Positions 1 to 9,673 are shown, numbered from the stretch's first letter. The stretch is 64,000 nt of DNA from Paucisalibacillus globulus DSM 18846 (GCF_000482485.1 NZ_AXVK01000020.1:148570-212569); one strand, 5' to 3'. The notes: generated from the sequence alone by a model not told the origin. Made by a program: numbers and translations.

Positions 1-216
1 TGGAAAAAGTGTTCGATGTGCTCCGGACAAGGAAGATAATCCTACTACATCTACATCCTCCTGAATCGCAGCTTTTGCAATTTGTGCAGGTGATTGTCTT
101 AAGCCAGTATAAACAACTTCCATTCCATGATCCCTCAGTCCCTGCGAGATTACTAGTGCCCCTCTATCGTGCCCATCAAGACCTGGTTTAGCAATTAAAA
201 CCCTAATTTTTGCCAT
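1..216 (-). CDS. Cobalamin-binding small subunit of acyl-CoA (methylmalonyl-CoA) mutase, partial
   Basis: Only the first 72 codons are in the window; the gene runs off the left edge. The N-terminus reads [19 protein letters not shown], and DGHDRG is the DxHxxG motif whose His is the lower axial ligand of cobalamin in base-off/His-on B12 domains. The start ATG at 216 follows a GGGAGGAG ribosome site. The gene lies 27 bp downstream of the catalytic large subunit on the same strand, the split arrangement used when a mutase keeps its B12 domain as a separate polypeptide. Together the two should form an adenosylcobalamin-dependent mutase in the cytoplasm. Family assignment is sure; the C-terminal half cannot be seen. 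Confidence 0.9.
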   Translation of the reverse strand, partial: MAKIRVLIAKPGLDGHDRGALVISQGLRDHGMEVVYTGLRQSPAQIAKAAIQEDVDVVGLSSLSGAHRTLFP

Positions 217-243
217 TATATATTCTCCTCCCAAATCAGACTA

Positions 244-1893
244 TTACATGCTTCCATATTCCCCGAATTCTTTACGAAGAACATTACAGATTTCCCCTAC
301 AGAAGCATAAGCTTTTACGGCATTTAGAATATATGGCATCAAGTTCTCTTCTAAATTCTTGGCGGCCCATTCTAGCTGTTTTAAGGTACTTTCAACCATT
401 TCATTATCACGTTGTTTCCTAATGTCTTGTAAGAAAGACTTTTGCTGGCGTTCTAATTCCTCATCAACCTTTAATAATTCTGTATTAACTTCTTCATCCA
501 ATTTATATTTATTTAACCCCACGATAATTTCTTCTTCTTTTTCAATTCTTTTTTGTGTTTCGTAGGCAGTACGATGAATTTCACGTTGCATAAAACCTTC
601 CTCAATCGCAGATACTGCCCCACCTAGCTCCTTAATTTGCTTTAGGTAAACACCGATTTCATCCTCTATTTTATCTGTTAAAGCTTCTATATAATACGAA
701 CCACCTAATGGATCTACCGTATCTGCAACACCACTTTCATTGGCAATTATTTGTTGCGTACGTAATGCGATACGAGCCGAGTCCTCTGTTGGCAATGCCA
801 ATGCTTCATCCCGAGAGTTTGTGTGTAGGCTTTGAGTACCTCCAAGTACTGCAGCTAGAGCTTGCATGGTAACCCTTACAATATTATTGTCTGGTTGCTG
901 GGCAGTTAAAGTAGATCCACCTGTTTGCGTATGAAAGCGTAATTTCCAACTCTTAGGGTTTTTTGCCTGATAATGTTCCTTCATTATTTTTGCCCACACT
1001 CTTCTAGCAGCTCTAAACTTAGCAATCTCTTCAAAAAAGTTATTATGAGCATTAAAGAAGAATGCTAGTCTCGGAGCAAAAGCATCAACATTTAATCCGG
1101 ATTCAATAGCTGCATCAACATAAGCCATACCATTAGCAATGGTAAAGGCTGCTTCTTGTACTGCTGTAGAACCTGCTTCACGAATATGGTAGCCAGAAAT
1201 ACTTATTGTATTAAACTTTGGAACATGCTCCAAACAATATTCAAAGATATTAGTAATCAATCTCATGGATGGCTTCGGAGGAAAAATATAAGTACCCCTT
1301 GCAATATATTCCTTTAAAATATCATTTTGGATGGTACCCGTTAATTTTTCTTTTGGAACACCTTGCTTCTCCCCTATAGCAATATACATAGCAAGTAATA
1401 CAGATGCAGGTGCATTGATTGTCATTGACGTACTAACTTTATCTAATGGTATTTGATCTAATAAAGCTTCCATATCATGTAATGTATCAATTGCTACCCC
1501 AACTCTTCCTACTTCACCTTCTGACATCATATCATCAGAGTCATAACCAATTTGAGTTGGTAAGTCAAATGCAACGGATAATCCCGTTTGTCCTTGTTCT
1601 AATAAATATCTAAATCGTTTATTTGTTTCCTTTGCAGAACCAAACCCAGCATATTGGCGCATTGTCCAATATTTGCTTCGGTACATAGTTGGCTGAATCC
1701 CTCTTGTATATGGGTACTCACCCGGAAAACCTAGTTTTTCATGATAGTCACTATCATTTTCAGGGTAATAGAGTCTCTCCACATCTATTTCAGAGCTAGT
1801 TTGAAAGGTGTTATTTCGTTCTGGAAAGCGCTTTAAAATTTCATCAAGCGAATTCCGCCATTTCTTTTCTATATCCTTTTGGTTGATATTCAT
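244..1893 (-). CDS. Acyl-CoA mutase large subunit, probably methylmalonyl-CoA mutase
   Basis: A 549-residue TIM-barrel catalytic subunit without its own B12 domain. It has the family blocks [35 protein letters not shown] and [17 protein letters not shown]. The two residues that distinguish methylmalonyl-CoA from isobutyryl-CoA and 2-hydroxyisobutyryl-CoA mutases are the methylmalonyl type: Tyr in RQYAGF (Tyr89 of Propionibacterium MutB) and Arg in YIARGTY (Arg207, binds the substrate carboxylate). It should interconvert methylmalonyl-CoA and succinyl-CoA, taking propionyl units from valine and isoleucine into the TCA cycle. The ATG at 1893 follows GGGGGAATAAGA and is preferred over an upstream ATG at 1911 that lies before this ribosome site. 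A CcpA site precedes the gene. Confidence 0.88.
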   Translation of the reverse strand: MNINQKDIEKKWRNSLDEILKRFPERNNTFQTSSEIDVERLYYPENDSDYHEKLGFPGEYPYTRGIQPTMYRSKYWTMRQYAGFGSAKETNKRFRYLLEQGQTGLSVAFDLPTQIGYDSDDMMSEGEVGRVGVAIDTLHDMEALLDQIPLDKVSTSMTINAPASVLLAMYIAIGEKQGVPKEKLTGTIQNDILKEYIARGTYIFPPKPSMRLITNIFEYCLEHVPKFNTISISGYHIREAGSTAVQEAAFTIANGMAYVDAAIESGLNVDAFAPRLAFFFNAHNNFFEEIAKFRAARRVWAKIMKEHYQAKNPKSWKLRFHTQTGGSTLTAQQPDNNIVRVTMQALAAVLGGTQSLHTNSRDEALALPTEDSARIALRTQQIIANESGVADTVDPLGGSYYIEALTDKIEDEIGVYLKQIKELGGAVSAIEEGFMQREIHRTAYETQKRIEKEEEIIVGLNKYKLDEEVNTELLKVDEELERQQKSFLQDIRKQRDNEMVESTLKQLEWAAKNLEENLMPYILNAVKAYASVGEICNVLRKEFGEYGSM

Positions 1894-1925
1894 TCTTATT
1901 CCCCCATTCAATAAAAAACAAATTA

Positions 1926-1939
1926 TGTTATCGCTTGCA
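1926..1939 (-). promoter_or_regulatory. cre site (CcpA operator) before the mutase gene
   Basis: On the minus strand the sequence TGCAAGCGATAACA fits the cre consensus WTGNAANCGNWNNCW at every defined position, including the leading T. It lies about 33 nt upstream of the mutase ATG, after the likely promoter, where bound CcpA would act as a roadblock. This implies carbon catabolite repression of the mutase pair. The match is seen directly; binding is inference. Confidence 0.75.
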
Positions 1940-1995
1940 ATAAGGTAAATATTAGGAAAATTAATGCTAAAAAAATTATAACTTAAATATTATAC

Positions 1996-2024
1996 TTGTC
2001 CAATTCTTATTTTAACGTTAAAAT
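1996..2024 (+). promoter_or_regulatory. Candidate sigma-A promoter for the Prli42-like gene
   Basis: TTGTCC, a 17-nt spacer and TAAAAT precede the small plus-strand gene at 2060 by a normal leader length. The -10 matches 5 of 6 positions and the -35 matches 4 of 6. Confidence 0.45.
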
Positions 2025-2059
2025 AAATAGAGCACATGGGATTTAAGGAGGACTTACGA

Positions 2060-2203
2060 ATGTCTGCAAAACAAACTACTAAACCTGCTCCAAGAAGAAA
2101 ATCAAAGCGTGAAAAACGTATGAAATTAGCAATATATATTATGATTATTGCCATGGTAGTATCTACTGTTACTTACGGTTTAGCACTATTTGTAAATATG
2201 TAA
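2060..2203 (+). CDS. Prli42-like stressosome-associated membrane miniprotein
   Basis: A 47-residue protein: a basic N-terminal arm (SKREKRMK) followed by one hydrophobic helix, about residues 23–43, ending in LFVNM. ATG at 2060 has a strong ribosome site (AAGGAGG, 2045–2051). Size, topology and position near brxB/yqjA and the bkd genes fit Prli42, the miniprotein that tethers the stressosome to the membrane in Listeria and relatives. It is the only plus-strand gene in this block and has its own promoter and terminator, so it is probably monocistronic. The family call rests on pattern and context. Confidence 0.7.
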   Translation: MSAKQTTKPAPRRKSKREKRMKLAIYIMIIAMVVSTVTYGLALFVNM

Positions 2204-2214
2204 AGATGTATGAT

Positions 2215-2255
2215 AAGACTGGATTACATAATTTTGTAATCGCAGTCTTTTTTAT
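2215..2255 (+). terminator. Rho-independent terminator after the Prli42-like gene
   Basis: Hairpin arms AAGACTGGATTACA and TGTAATCGCAGTCTT (one bulged G) followed by a T run. It lies 11 nt after the stop codon, and the minus-strand yqjA gene ends against its other side. Confidence 0.85.
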
Positions 2256-2256
2256 T

Positions 2257-3243
2257 TTATCTATTCTTTTTTACACGAAAATGACGTAGTAAACTTACAT
2301 CACTCTCCTTATAGCGTTTTTTTATTATTAAATAGCTTTCGATTTCATGTAGTAGTCGGAATAGGTTTGCCCTTGTTTCAAATTCTTCATAGGTTGATGG
2401 TAAATCCTCCTTGTTAAACTCATCCCGTAATTCCTTTAGTTGTTCTAAGAAAACAATTGCCGTATTTTCAGGCCGTACTGATTCTGCCAATCCCTCAAAA
2501 AAGCTTGCAATATGTAAGGAGATGTCATCATGGTTAGGTAACTTGGTTACGAGCGGAAGCATATTTCGTAGTAGCTCAAGTTGTTTATTTCTCATCACAA
2601 AATAATCATAATACGTATGTTTGGAACGTAATAGGTGGTTTTCCCGATCAATTTCACCTAGTTCTATTGCTTTATCCAATAAAATTTCTGATTCCCGTAT
2701 TTCTCTTCCATCCCAAACCGTATTCTTTTCACGCAAATACAATGCAATTTCCTTTAAGATTACTTGAAAGTTATCCTCAATATTCTGTTGAATTTGCTTA
2801 AGTTTATGATCATTACCTGGCATATACAGATTAAGTAACAATCCTATTCCAATCCCAATAATTATGATGAAAAATTGCTCAAATAAAAAATGAATCGATA
2901 TATCACCCGCACTGTAAAAGCCTAATGTAATGACAGAGCTTGTTGCAATACCAGGTGTTACTTTTAATAAAACTGTTACTGGTATAAATACAATAAACAT
3001 GATTGCTAAAACAATTGGGTAATAACCTAATAGTTCAAAAAATACAAATGAGAAAATACTTGCAATTATACAAGCTAGCAAACGATGCCATGCACTTAAA
3101 ACGGACTGTTTTCTAGATGGTTTAATCGTAAGTATCGTAAGAATCCCTGCCGAAGTAAAATTTGAGAGTCCTAACGCTTGGGCAATTACGATAGCGATTG
3201 GTGTGCCGATAGCTGTCTTAATAGTCCGATACCCAATTTTCAC
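2257..3243 (-). CDS. yqjA: YqjA-like aromatic acid exporter family membrane protein
   Basis: A 328-residue protein starting VKIGYRTIKTAIGTPIAI, with about five to six hydrophobic segments in the first 160 residues and a long charged cytoplasmic C-terminal half, the architecture of the bacterial FUSC/aromatic-acid-exporter family. The GTG at 3243 is chosen because GAGGAG lies at the right spacing before it; an upstream ATG at 3306 would place the N-terminus inside the terminator hairpin of brxB. In Bacillus, yqjA follows yqiW (brxB) as here. Substrate is unknown; export of organic anions is the family inference. Confidence 0.75.
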   Translation of the reverse strand: MKIGYRTIKTAIGTPIAIVIAQALGLSNFTSAGILTILTIKPSRKQSVLSAWHRLLACIIASIFSFVFFELLGYYPIVLAIMFIVFIPVTVLLKVTPGIATSSVITLGFYSAGDISIHFLFEQFFIIIIGIGIGLLLNLYMPGNDHKLKQIQQNIEDNFQVILKEIALYLREKNTVWDGREIRESEILLDKAIELGEIDRENHLLRSKHTYYDYFVMRNKQLELLRNMLPLVTKLPNHDDISLHIASFFEGLAESVRPENTAIVFLEQLKELRDEFNKEDLPSTYEEFETRANLFRLLHEIESYLIIKKRYKESDVSLLRHFRVKKNR

Positions 3244-3264
3244 TACAATTTCTCCTCTATAAGA

Positions 3265-3299
3265 AATAAGGCTGCCTTTTAAATAGGACAGCCTTATTT
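3265..3299 (-). terminator. Terminator of brxB
   Basis: Perfect 11-bp arms AAATAAGGCTG and CAGCCTTATTT flank a short loop just downstream of brxB on the minus strand, with a TTCTTAT tail. It separates brxB from yqjA transcription and argues against the longer yqjA start. Confidence 0.8.
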
Positions 3300-3309
3300 G
3301 ATTCATTAC

Positions 3310-3741
3310 TTATACTTCTTCACAATGTTGATTGAAGATATCTTGAAGTTTTGTCATTACTTCCATTGCACTATGACCTTCAATATCATGACGTTCAAGC
3401 ATCGTAACAATTTTACCATCCTTTAAGAACGCAAAAGATGGTGATGATGGTGCAAAGCCCTCAAAGTATGTACGAGCTTTTTCCGTTGCTTCACGATCTT
3501 GTCCGGCAAATACTGTCACTAAGTGATCTGGACGTTTATCGGAGTGAATGGCATTAGCTGCTGCTGGTCGTGCAACTCCACCAGCACAACCACATGTTGA
3601 GTTAATCAATACAAGTGTTGTACCTTCTCGTGTTAGTGCAGTGTCAACATCTTCCTCAGATCGAAGCTCCTCATAACCCGCTTCCTTTATATCCTTACGT
3701 GCAGCATCAACAATATCATTCATAAATAGGTTGAAATCCAA
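3310..3741 (-). CDS. brxB: Bacilliredoxin BrxB (YphP/YqiW family)
   Basis: A small cytoplasmic thiol protein that removes bacillithiol from S-bacillithiolated proteins. The hallmark CGC active site is present in [16 protein letters not shown], and the protein ends in HCEEV as the family does. About 143 residues, the usual length. The TTG at 3741 is preferred to the GTG at 3750 because the ribosome site AAGGGGTG overlaps that GTG but sits 6 nt before the TTG, and family members begin at the equivalent of DFNLFMND. It lies just downstream of bkdB but has its own terminator. Confidence 0.88.
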   Translation of the reverse strand: MDFNLFMNDIVDAARKDIKEAGYEELRSEEDVDTALTREGTTLVLINSTCGCAGGVARPAAANAIHSDKRPDHLVTVFAGQDREATEKARTYFEGFAPSSPSFAFLKDGKIVTMLERHDIEGHSAMEVMTKLQDIFNQHCEEV

Positions 3742-3826
3742 TATAAGCACCCCTTGTGTTAGTTTAATCCTACCTAACTTCTAGGTTATCAATTTTAGTG
3801 GTAAAATTCAATTCTAAAAGCTCGCT

Positions 3827-5098
3827 CTAATACACTTGAACTGTATTTTCATTCATATTTTCTAACGTTTCCTTCACATCTGCTAGGAACTTGCCACAAA
3901 CTAGCCCATCCAGGATGCGATGATCAAGTGAAAGACATAGATTTACAATATCTCTTGCAGCAAACATGTTATTAATAATGACCGGTTTTTTAACAATTGA
4001 TTCTACTTGTAAAATTGCTGCCTGTGGATGGTTAATTACCCCCATAGACTGAACAGACCCAAATGAACCGGTATTATTCACAGTAAAGGTACCACCTTGC
4101 ATATCGTCTGCGGTCAATTTATTTGTTCGAGCTTTTAGAGCAAGCTCGTTTATTTCTCTAGCAATTCCTTTAATACTTTTCTCATCTGCATGTTTAATTA
4201 CAGGAACAAATAGTTCCTGGTCCTTCGCTACTGCAATGGAGAGGTTAATATCTTTACGTTGGATGATTTTATCTCCTGCCCATGTACTATTTAATTGTGG
4301 GAATTTCTTAAGCGCTTGTGCAACGGCTTTTACAAAAAATGCAAAGTATGTAAGGTTATAGCCTTCATTTTTTTTAAACTCATTCTTAAGTTTATTACGA
4401 TAATTGACTAAATCTGTGACATCCACTTCAACCATCATCCAAGCATGGGGAATTTCCGTCTTCGAACGCACCATATTTTGGGCGATAATTTTTCGAACAC
4501 CCGTTACAGGAATTTCAATATCGCCGACTTGAGTTGTAGGTTGCGGTGCGTGCGGTACAGTCTTAGAAGCTTTAGGTTGTATATCTTCCGTAACAACTGG
4601 TGTAGCAACTTGGACATTCGATGTAGGGATATCCCCTGATGCCATAACTTTTTCGATATCTTTACGGGTAATTCTCCCACCACGGCCAGTACCAGTTACT
4701 TGTTCCAAGTCAATATTATTTTCCTGTGCTAATCTAAGTACTGCAGGAGAATAACGCTTTTTCATTGATTGATCAGAAGATTTCACTTGAACTTGTGAGG
4801 CTCCCTGACTTTCTAATTTCTCAGTCGCGGATGTCGAGGTTTCATTTGCACCACCAGCTTCTGTTTCGACATAACAAATAAGCTCACCAACAGCTACAGT
4901 CTCTCCCTCTGGCACAACGATTTCCTTTATTAATCCAGTGAAAGAAGAAGGAACCTCCGCATTTACTTTATCTGTCATCACTTCAGCAATTGGATCATAT
5001 TTATTAACGTGGTCACCAGCTTTTACAAGCCAAGAGCTAATTGTACCTTCTGTTACACTTTCTCCAAGTTGAGGCATAGTAATTTTTTCAGTTGCCAT
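3827..5098 (-). CDS. bkdB: Branched-chain 2-oxoacid dehydrogenase E2, lipoamide acyltransferase
   Basis: Core acyltransferase of the branched-chain 2-oxoacid dehydrogenase complex, which makes isobutyryl-, isovaleryl- and 2-methylbutyryl-CoA for energy and for branched fatty acid primers. Domains in order: N-terminal lipoyl domain with the modified Lys in MTDKVNAEV (about residues 1–75), a Glu/Ser/Thr-rich linker, the E1/E3 peripheral-subunit-binding domain (SPAVLRLAQENNIDLEQV, about 115–155), a second linker, and the CoA-dependent acyltransferase domain with the catalytic DHRILDG near the C-terminus. ATG at 5098 follows AGGAGGG; an ATG six codons earlier lies before this ribosome site. Last gene of the bkd operon. 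Confidence 0.95.
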   Translation of the reverse strand: MATEKITMPQLGESVTEGTISSWLVKAGDHVNKYDPIAEVMTDKVNAEVPSSFTGLIKEIVVPEGETVAVGELICYVETEAGGANETSTSATEKLESQGASQVQVKSSDQSMKKRYSPAVLRLAQENNIDLEQVTGTGRGGRITRKDIEKVMASGDIPTSNVQVATPVVTEDIQPKASKTVPHAPQPTTQVGDIEIPVTGVRKIIAQNMVRSKTEIPHAWMMVEVDVTDLVNYRNKLKNEFKKNEGYNLTYFAFFVKAVAQALKKFPQLNSTWAGDKIIQRKDINLSIAVAKDQELFVPVIKHADEKSIKGIAREINELALKARTNKLTADDMQGGTFTVNNTGSFGSVQSMGVINHPQAAILQVESIVKKPVIINNMFAARDIVNLCLSLDHRILDGLVCGKFLADVKETLENMNENTVQVY

Positions 5099-5116
5099 CT
5101 GTATCCCTCCTGTCAT

Positions 5117-6100
5117 TTAAAATTCTGCTAATTCGCGCATTGCCTTTTCAATTTTATCTGGGTTCATCATAAAGAATTTTTCCATTGTTGGTGCATATGG
5201 CATAGAAGGAATATCAGGTCCAGCAAGTCTCATGACTGGTGCATCTAAATCAAATAAACAGTTTTCTGCAATAATTGCAGCTACCTCGCCAATAATGCTA
5301 CCTTCTTTATTATCTTCCGTAACTAAAAGTACTTTTCCTGTCTTTTTAGCTGCTTCAATAATTGCTTCTTTATCTAATGGGTAAACTGTACGCAAATCAA
5401 GAATATGCGCTTCAATTCCCACTTCTGCAAGTTTTTCAGCAGCCTGTAGAGCAAAGTGAACACAAAGTCCATAGGTAATAATAGTAATATCAGAACCCTC
5501 TCTTTTCACATCTGCTTTTCCAATTGGAAGTACATAATCCTCTTCTGGCACTTCACCTTTTAACAAGCGGTAAGCACGTTTATGTTCAAAAAATAGCACT
5601 GGATCATTATCTCTAATAGCCGCCTTTAAAAGTCCTTTCACATCATAAGGAGTCGACGGCATTACAATTTTAAGTCCTGGTTGGTTGGCAAACAACGCCT
5701 CAACAGACTGTGAATGATATAACGCTCCATGAACTCCACCACCATAAGGTGCACGAATTACAATTGGGCAATTCCAATCATTATTAGAACGGTAACGAAT
5801 TCTTGCAGCTTCCGAGATGATCTGGTTAACAGCCGGCATAATAAAATCAGCAAATTGCATTTCAGCAACAGGACGCATACCGTACATAGCCGCACCAATT
5901 CCTACACCTGCAATTGCCGATTCTGCAAGTGGTGTATCTAGAACACGGTACTCCCCAAATTGATCATACAATCCTTCGGTAGCTTTAAATACGCCACCCT
6001 TTTTACCTACATCTTCCCCAAGTATAAATACTTTCTCGTCACGCTGCATTTCTTCACGTAAAGCAGTAGTAACAGCTTGTATATATGACATTACTGGCAT
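5117..6100 (-). CDS. bkdAB: Branched-chain 2-oxoacid dehydrogenase E1 beta subunit
   Basis: A 327-residue transketolase-like pyrimidine-binding subunit; with BkdAA it forms the thiamine-diphosphate E1 that decarboxylates the oxoacids from Val, Leu and Ile. Seen: the N-terminal YIQAVTTALREEM, GEDVGKKGGVFKAT, and the conserved APYGGGVHGALYHSQS block, then the C-terminal transketolase domain (KVLLVTEDNKEGSIIGEVAA). Length is typical. It lies 12 bp from bkdAA, and its stop codon directly abuts the bkdB leader. Confidence 0.95.
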   Translation of the reverse strand: MPVMSYIQAVTTALREEMQRDEKVFILGEDVGKKGGVFKATEGLYDQFGEYRVLDTPLAESAIAGVGIGAAMYGMRPVAEMQFADFIMPAVNQIISEAARIRYRSNNDWNCPIVIRAPYGGGVHGALYHSQSVEALFANQPGLKIVMPSTPYDVKGLLKAAIRDNDPVLFFEHKRAYRLLKGEVPEEDYVLPIGKADVKREGSDITIITYGLCVHFALQAAEKLAEVGIEAHILDLRTVYPLDKEAIIEAAKKTGKVLLVTEDNKEGSIIGEVAAIIAENCLFDLDAPVMRLAGPDIPSMPYAPTMEKFFMMNPDKIEKAMRELAEF

Positions 6101-6112
6101 TTGGTTCCCTCC

Positions 6113-7105
6113 CTACTCTTCATATACATACTTAAGTGCATCTTCTGGTAAAGCGTACGGAGCATTTTCTGCATAATCCGTAGCTTCATTTACAATAGCC
6201 ACAATTTCATTTGTAATCTCTATCTCTATTTCTTCTGTTAAAATACCTAATTCCTTTAGATAAAATGCAAAAGTAAAGATGGAGTCTAACTTCTTCGCTT
6301 CATCTACTTCTTCTTTATCCCGATATGCACGATCATCATCGTCACTTGAGTGAGCGGTCAATCGATAAGAGACAGCTTCAACCAATGTTGCCCCTTCACC
6401 TTTGAGCGCACGTTCCCTAGCTTCCTTAACTACTTTATATACCTCCAATGGGTCATTACCATCCACTGTATATCCCGGCATACCATAACCAAGTGCTCTA
6501 TCAGAAACCTTTTCATTTCCCAACTGTTTTTCACTCGGTACTGAAATAGCATATTTATTGTTTTCAACCATAGTAATCACAGGGAGTTTATGAACCCCAG
6601 CGAAGTTTAATCCTTCATGGAAATCACCTTGGTTGGATGAGCCTTCACCTAACGTAACAAATGAAACTATTTTCTTATTTTCCATTTTAGCTGCAAGTGC
6701 AACTCCAACAGCATGTGGAACCTGTGTTGTTACTGGTGATGAACCAGTTAAAATACGGTTCTTCTTTTGGCCAAAGTGACTTGGCATTTGACGTCCACCA
6801 GAGTTTGGATCTTCCGCTTTAGCGAAAGCTGAAAGCATTAATTCTTTTGCGGTCATACCAAACGCAAGTACAACACCCATATCACGATAATATGGTGCAA
6901 CATAATCTTCCATTCTATTTAGAGCAAACGCTGCACCAACCTGCGCGGCCTCTTGTCCTTGACAGGATATAACGAAAGGAATTTTTCCTGCACGGTTTAA
7001 TAACCACATTCTTTCATCTAGTTTTCTAGCTAATAGCATTGTTTTATACATTTCTAATACTTGTTCATTAGATAGTCCCAGTTCCTCATGACGATTTGTA
7101 GCCAT
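6113..7105 (-). CDS. bkdAA: Branched-chain 2-oxoacid dehydrogenase E1 alpha subunit
   Basis: A 330-residue thiamine-diphosphate-binding E1 alpha subunit. The ThDP/Mg motif is visible as GEGSSNQGDFHEGLNFA followed by NNKYAISVP, and the phosphorylation-loop region reads YRLTAHSSDDDDRAY. It decarboxylates the branched 2-oxoacid and passes the acyl group to the lipoyl arm of BkdB. ATG at 7105 sits 7 nt after AAAGGAGGG, so it is preferred over the ATG at 7126. Same operon and strand as lpdV and bkdAB. Confidence 0.95.
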   Translation of the reverse strand: MATNRHEELGLSNEQVLEMYKTMLLARKLDERMWLLNRAGKIPFVISCQGQEAAQVGAAFALNRMEDYVAPYYRDMGVVLAFGMTAKELMLSAFAKAEDPNSGGRQMPSHFGQKKNRILTGSSPVTTQVPHAVGVALAAKMENKKIVSFVTLGEGSSNQGDFHEGLNFAGVHKLPVITMVENNKYAISVPSEKQLGNEKVSDRALGYGMPGYTVDGNDPLEVYKVVKEARERALKGEGATLVEAVSYRLTAHSSDDDDRAYRDKEEVDEAKKLDSIFTFAFYLKELGILTEEIEIEITNEIVAIVNEATDYAENAPYALPEDALKYVYEE

Positions 7106-7140
7106 AGATGGTCCCTCCTTTATCATCTAAAAATTATTCA

Positions 7141-8562
7141 TTATCCGTGTATTTGTAAGCCCTCTACAGCAAGTGCTGCTTCACCCATAATCTCAGATAG
7201 AGTTGGATGTGGATGTACACTATGTGCAATTTCCCAAGGTGTCGCATCCAGCATTTTTGCAAGTCCTGCCTCTGATATCATGTCTGTTACATGCGGACCA
7301 ACCATATGCACACCAAGAATATCTTCATTTGCTTTATTCATAATAATTTTAACAAACCCATCAGATTCTCCATATACTAAAGCTTTTCCAATCGCTTTGA
7401 ACGGGAATTTTCCTACTTTAATTTCATAACCTTGTTCTTTTGCTTGTCGCTCAGTAAGTCCTACACTAGCTGCCTCTGGATTCGAATAAATACAAGCTGG
7501 AATATTATCATAATTTAACGACTCCGGATTTAGCCCACTCATGTGCTCAACGGCAATAATACCTTCATGGGAAGCAACATGTGCTAATTGCATACCTCCA
7601 ATAACATCGCCAATAGCATAAATATGGGTTTCTTTTGTTTGAAAATATTTAGAAGTTTTTATTACTCCATTTTCAACTACAATATCTGTATTCTCTAACC
7701 CAATATTAGTCGTATTTGCTTGACGCCCGACAGAAACCAATATTTTTTCAGCAGAAAATACCTGTTTTGAATCACCGACAGCAGCTTCAATAGTAACACC
7801 GTTTTCCTTACGAAGTGTTTCCGCTAATACTTTAGCTCCTTTAACAAAAGATATGCCTTTTCGTTTTAACTGCTTTTCCACTTCTCGGGCAATATCTTGA
7901 TCTTCTGTTGGCAGTATTTGATCTAAGTATTCAATAACAGTAACTTTCACACCAAAATCAGCTAGCATAGAAGCCCATTCGATTCCTATTACACCCCCGC
8001 CAATTATAATTATTGACTCAGGTAGTCTTTCCATCTGCAACGCCTCGTCTGAACTCATTACGTAAGTTCCATCAATATCAAGGCCAGGTAGTGTTCTAGG
8101 CTTAGAACCCGTTGCGATTAGAACATTTTTTGGAACAAGCATCGTGTTCTCCTCTCCATTTTCGTACTCAATAGAGATAGTTCCTGGAAGTGGCGAAAAG
8201 ATACTCGGTCCCAAAATCCTTCCAAATCCTTGAAAAACATCAATTTTACCTTTTTTCATAAGGGCTTTTACACCTTGATGAAGTGTATTTATAATGTTAG
8301 TTTTTCTATCTTGAACTCGTGAAAAGTCTAATTCTATATTACCTGTCGTAACTCCAAAATCCCCGGCACTCTTTGTTTGTCTATATACTTCAGCACTTCG
8401 TAGTAAGGATTTAGAAGGTATACAGCCTCTGTGAAGACAAGTGCCTCCAAGTTCTCCCTTTTCTACAACTGCCACTTTCATTCCTAATTGAGAAGCACGA
8501 ATTGCAGCAACATAACCACCGGTTCCGCCTCCTAGTACGACTAAATCATACTCTTCTGCCAT
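7141..8562 (-). CDS. lpdV: Dihydrolipoyl dehydrogenase (E3) of the branched-chain complex
   Basis: A 473-residue FAD disulfide oxidoreductase that reoxidises the lipoyl groups of BkdB with NAD+. FAD-binding GGGTGGYVAAIRA is at the N-terminus, the redox disulfide is in GGTCLHRGCIPSK, the NAD-binding glycine motif is IIIGGGVIGIEWAS, and the C-terminal dimerisation domain has the catalytic HPHPTLSE. The LHRG form of the redox motif, rather than LNVG of the pyruvate complex E3, and the operon position identify it as LpdV. Confidence 0.94.
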   Translation of the reverse strand: MAEEYDLVVLGGGTGGYVAAIRASQLGMKVAVVEKGELGGTCLHRGCIPSKSLLRSAEVYRQTKSAGDFGVTTGNIELDFSRVQDRKTNIINTLHQGVKALMKKGKIDVFQGFGRILGPSIFSPLPGTISIEYENGEENTMLVPKNVLIATGSKPRTLPGLDIDGTYVMSSDEALQMERLPESIIIIGGGVIGIEWASMLADFGVKVTVIEYLDQILPTEDQDIAREVEKQLKRKGISFVKGAKVLAETLRKENGVTIEAAVGDSKQVFSAEKILVSVGRQANTTNIGLENTDIVVENGVIKTSKYFQTKETHIYAIGDVIGGMQLAHVASHEGIIAVEHMSGLNPESLNYDNIPACIYSNPEAASVGLTERQAKEQGYEIKVGKFPFKAIGKALVYGESDGFVKIIMNKANEDILGVHMVGPHVTDMISEAGLAKMLDATPWEIAHSVHPHPTLSEIMGEAALAVEGLQIHG

Positions 8563-8575
8563 TAAAACCTCCCCC

Positions 8576-9673
8576 TTACCTTCTGCTTAATGTATGATGG
8601 CCATTTAGTAAAAATTGACCTCTTGATTTTCTTACAGACTCAATTCGTTCTTCTGCCATTCTGTCTGCAGCAAGATAGGTAGGTATATTATCCCGCTTCG
8701 AAATTTCAAATACTTTGCGAAGACTATCATATATTGTTTCTACTTTTTTCATTGCTCTTGCTTGATTGTATCCATTCAACTCGTCTGCAACATTAATTAC
8801 ACCACCTGCATTGATAACATAGTCAGGTGCGTATACGATCCCTTTTTCATATAAAATATCACCATGTTCTGTTGTCTTCAGTTGGTTATTTGCAGATCCA
8901 GCCACTACTTTAGCTTTCAAACGAGGTATTGTATCATCGTTAATTGTTGCACCAAGAGCACATGGTGCATATATATCACAATCAACATCATAAATATCAT
9001 TAGGATCAACCGCTTTTGCATCAAATGCTTCTACCGCACGATTTGCAGCAGCTTTATTAATATCTGTAACAACTAATTTTGCACCTTCTTTATGAAGGTA
9101 TTCACATAAAGCATACGCAACATTTCCAACACCTTGTACTGCAACTGTTTTTCCTTCCAATGAATCATCACCGAACGCTTCTAGTGCTGCAGCTTTTATA
9201 CCTCTATATACTCCATATGCTGTCACTGGTGATGGGTTCCCTGATGATCCAGAAGTTTCAGCAGAGACACCTGTAACAAAATCAGTTTCCATATGTATTA
9301 AATCCATATCTTCTTCCGTAGTTCCTACATCTTCAGCTGTTATATACCTTCCATTTAATCCTTGTACGTATCTACCAAATGCGCGAAACATTTCTGGATT
9401 TTTGTCTATTCGAGGATCACCGATAATGACCGTTTTCCCTCCACCTAAATTTAATCCTGCAGCAGCATTTTTATATGTCATTCCTCTAGCTAAGCGCAAA
9501 GCATCTATTATAGCCTCTTCCTCTGTTTCATATGTCCACATTCTAGTTCCACCAAGAGCAGGTCCCAATGTGGTGTCGTGAATTGCAATAATTGCTTTTA
9601 AGCCAGAATTCTTATCTTGGCAAAACACTAGTTGTTCATAATCATATACTTCCATACTTTTGAAAATTTCCAT
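8576..9673 (-). CDS. bcd: Leucine dehydrogenase (Leu/Phe/Val dehydrogenase)
   Basis: A 365-residue NAD-dependent amino acid dehydrogenase that deaminates Leu, Val and Ile to the oxoacids fed to the Bkd complex. Seen: the substrate block [12 protein letters not shown], the catalytic Lys region [13 protein letters not shown], and the Rossmann motif [17 protein letters not shown]. Length is that of the family. Start ATG follows AGGAGG. It is the first gene of the operon; in B. subtilis ptb precedes it and buk follows it, and both are missing here, lpdV coming only 13 bp downstream. Confidence 0.95.
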   Translation of the reverse strand: MEIFKSMEVYDYEQLVFCQDKNSGLKAIIAIHDTTLGPALGGTRMWTYETEEEAIIDALRLARGMTYKNAAAGLNLGGGKTVIIGDPRIDKNPEMFRAFGRYVQGLNGRYITAEDVGTTEEDMDLIHMETDFVTGVSAETSGSSGNPSPVTAYGVYRGIKAAALEAFGDDSLEGKTVAVQGVGNVAYALCEYLHKEGAKLVVTDINKAAANRAVEAFDAKAVDPNDIYDVDCDIYAPCALGATINDDTIPRLKAKVVAGSANNQLKTTEHGDILYEKGIVYAPDYVINAGGVINVADELNGYNQARAMKKVETIYDSLRKVFEISKRDNIPTYLAADRMAEERIESVRKSRGQFLLNGHHTLSRR

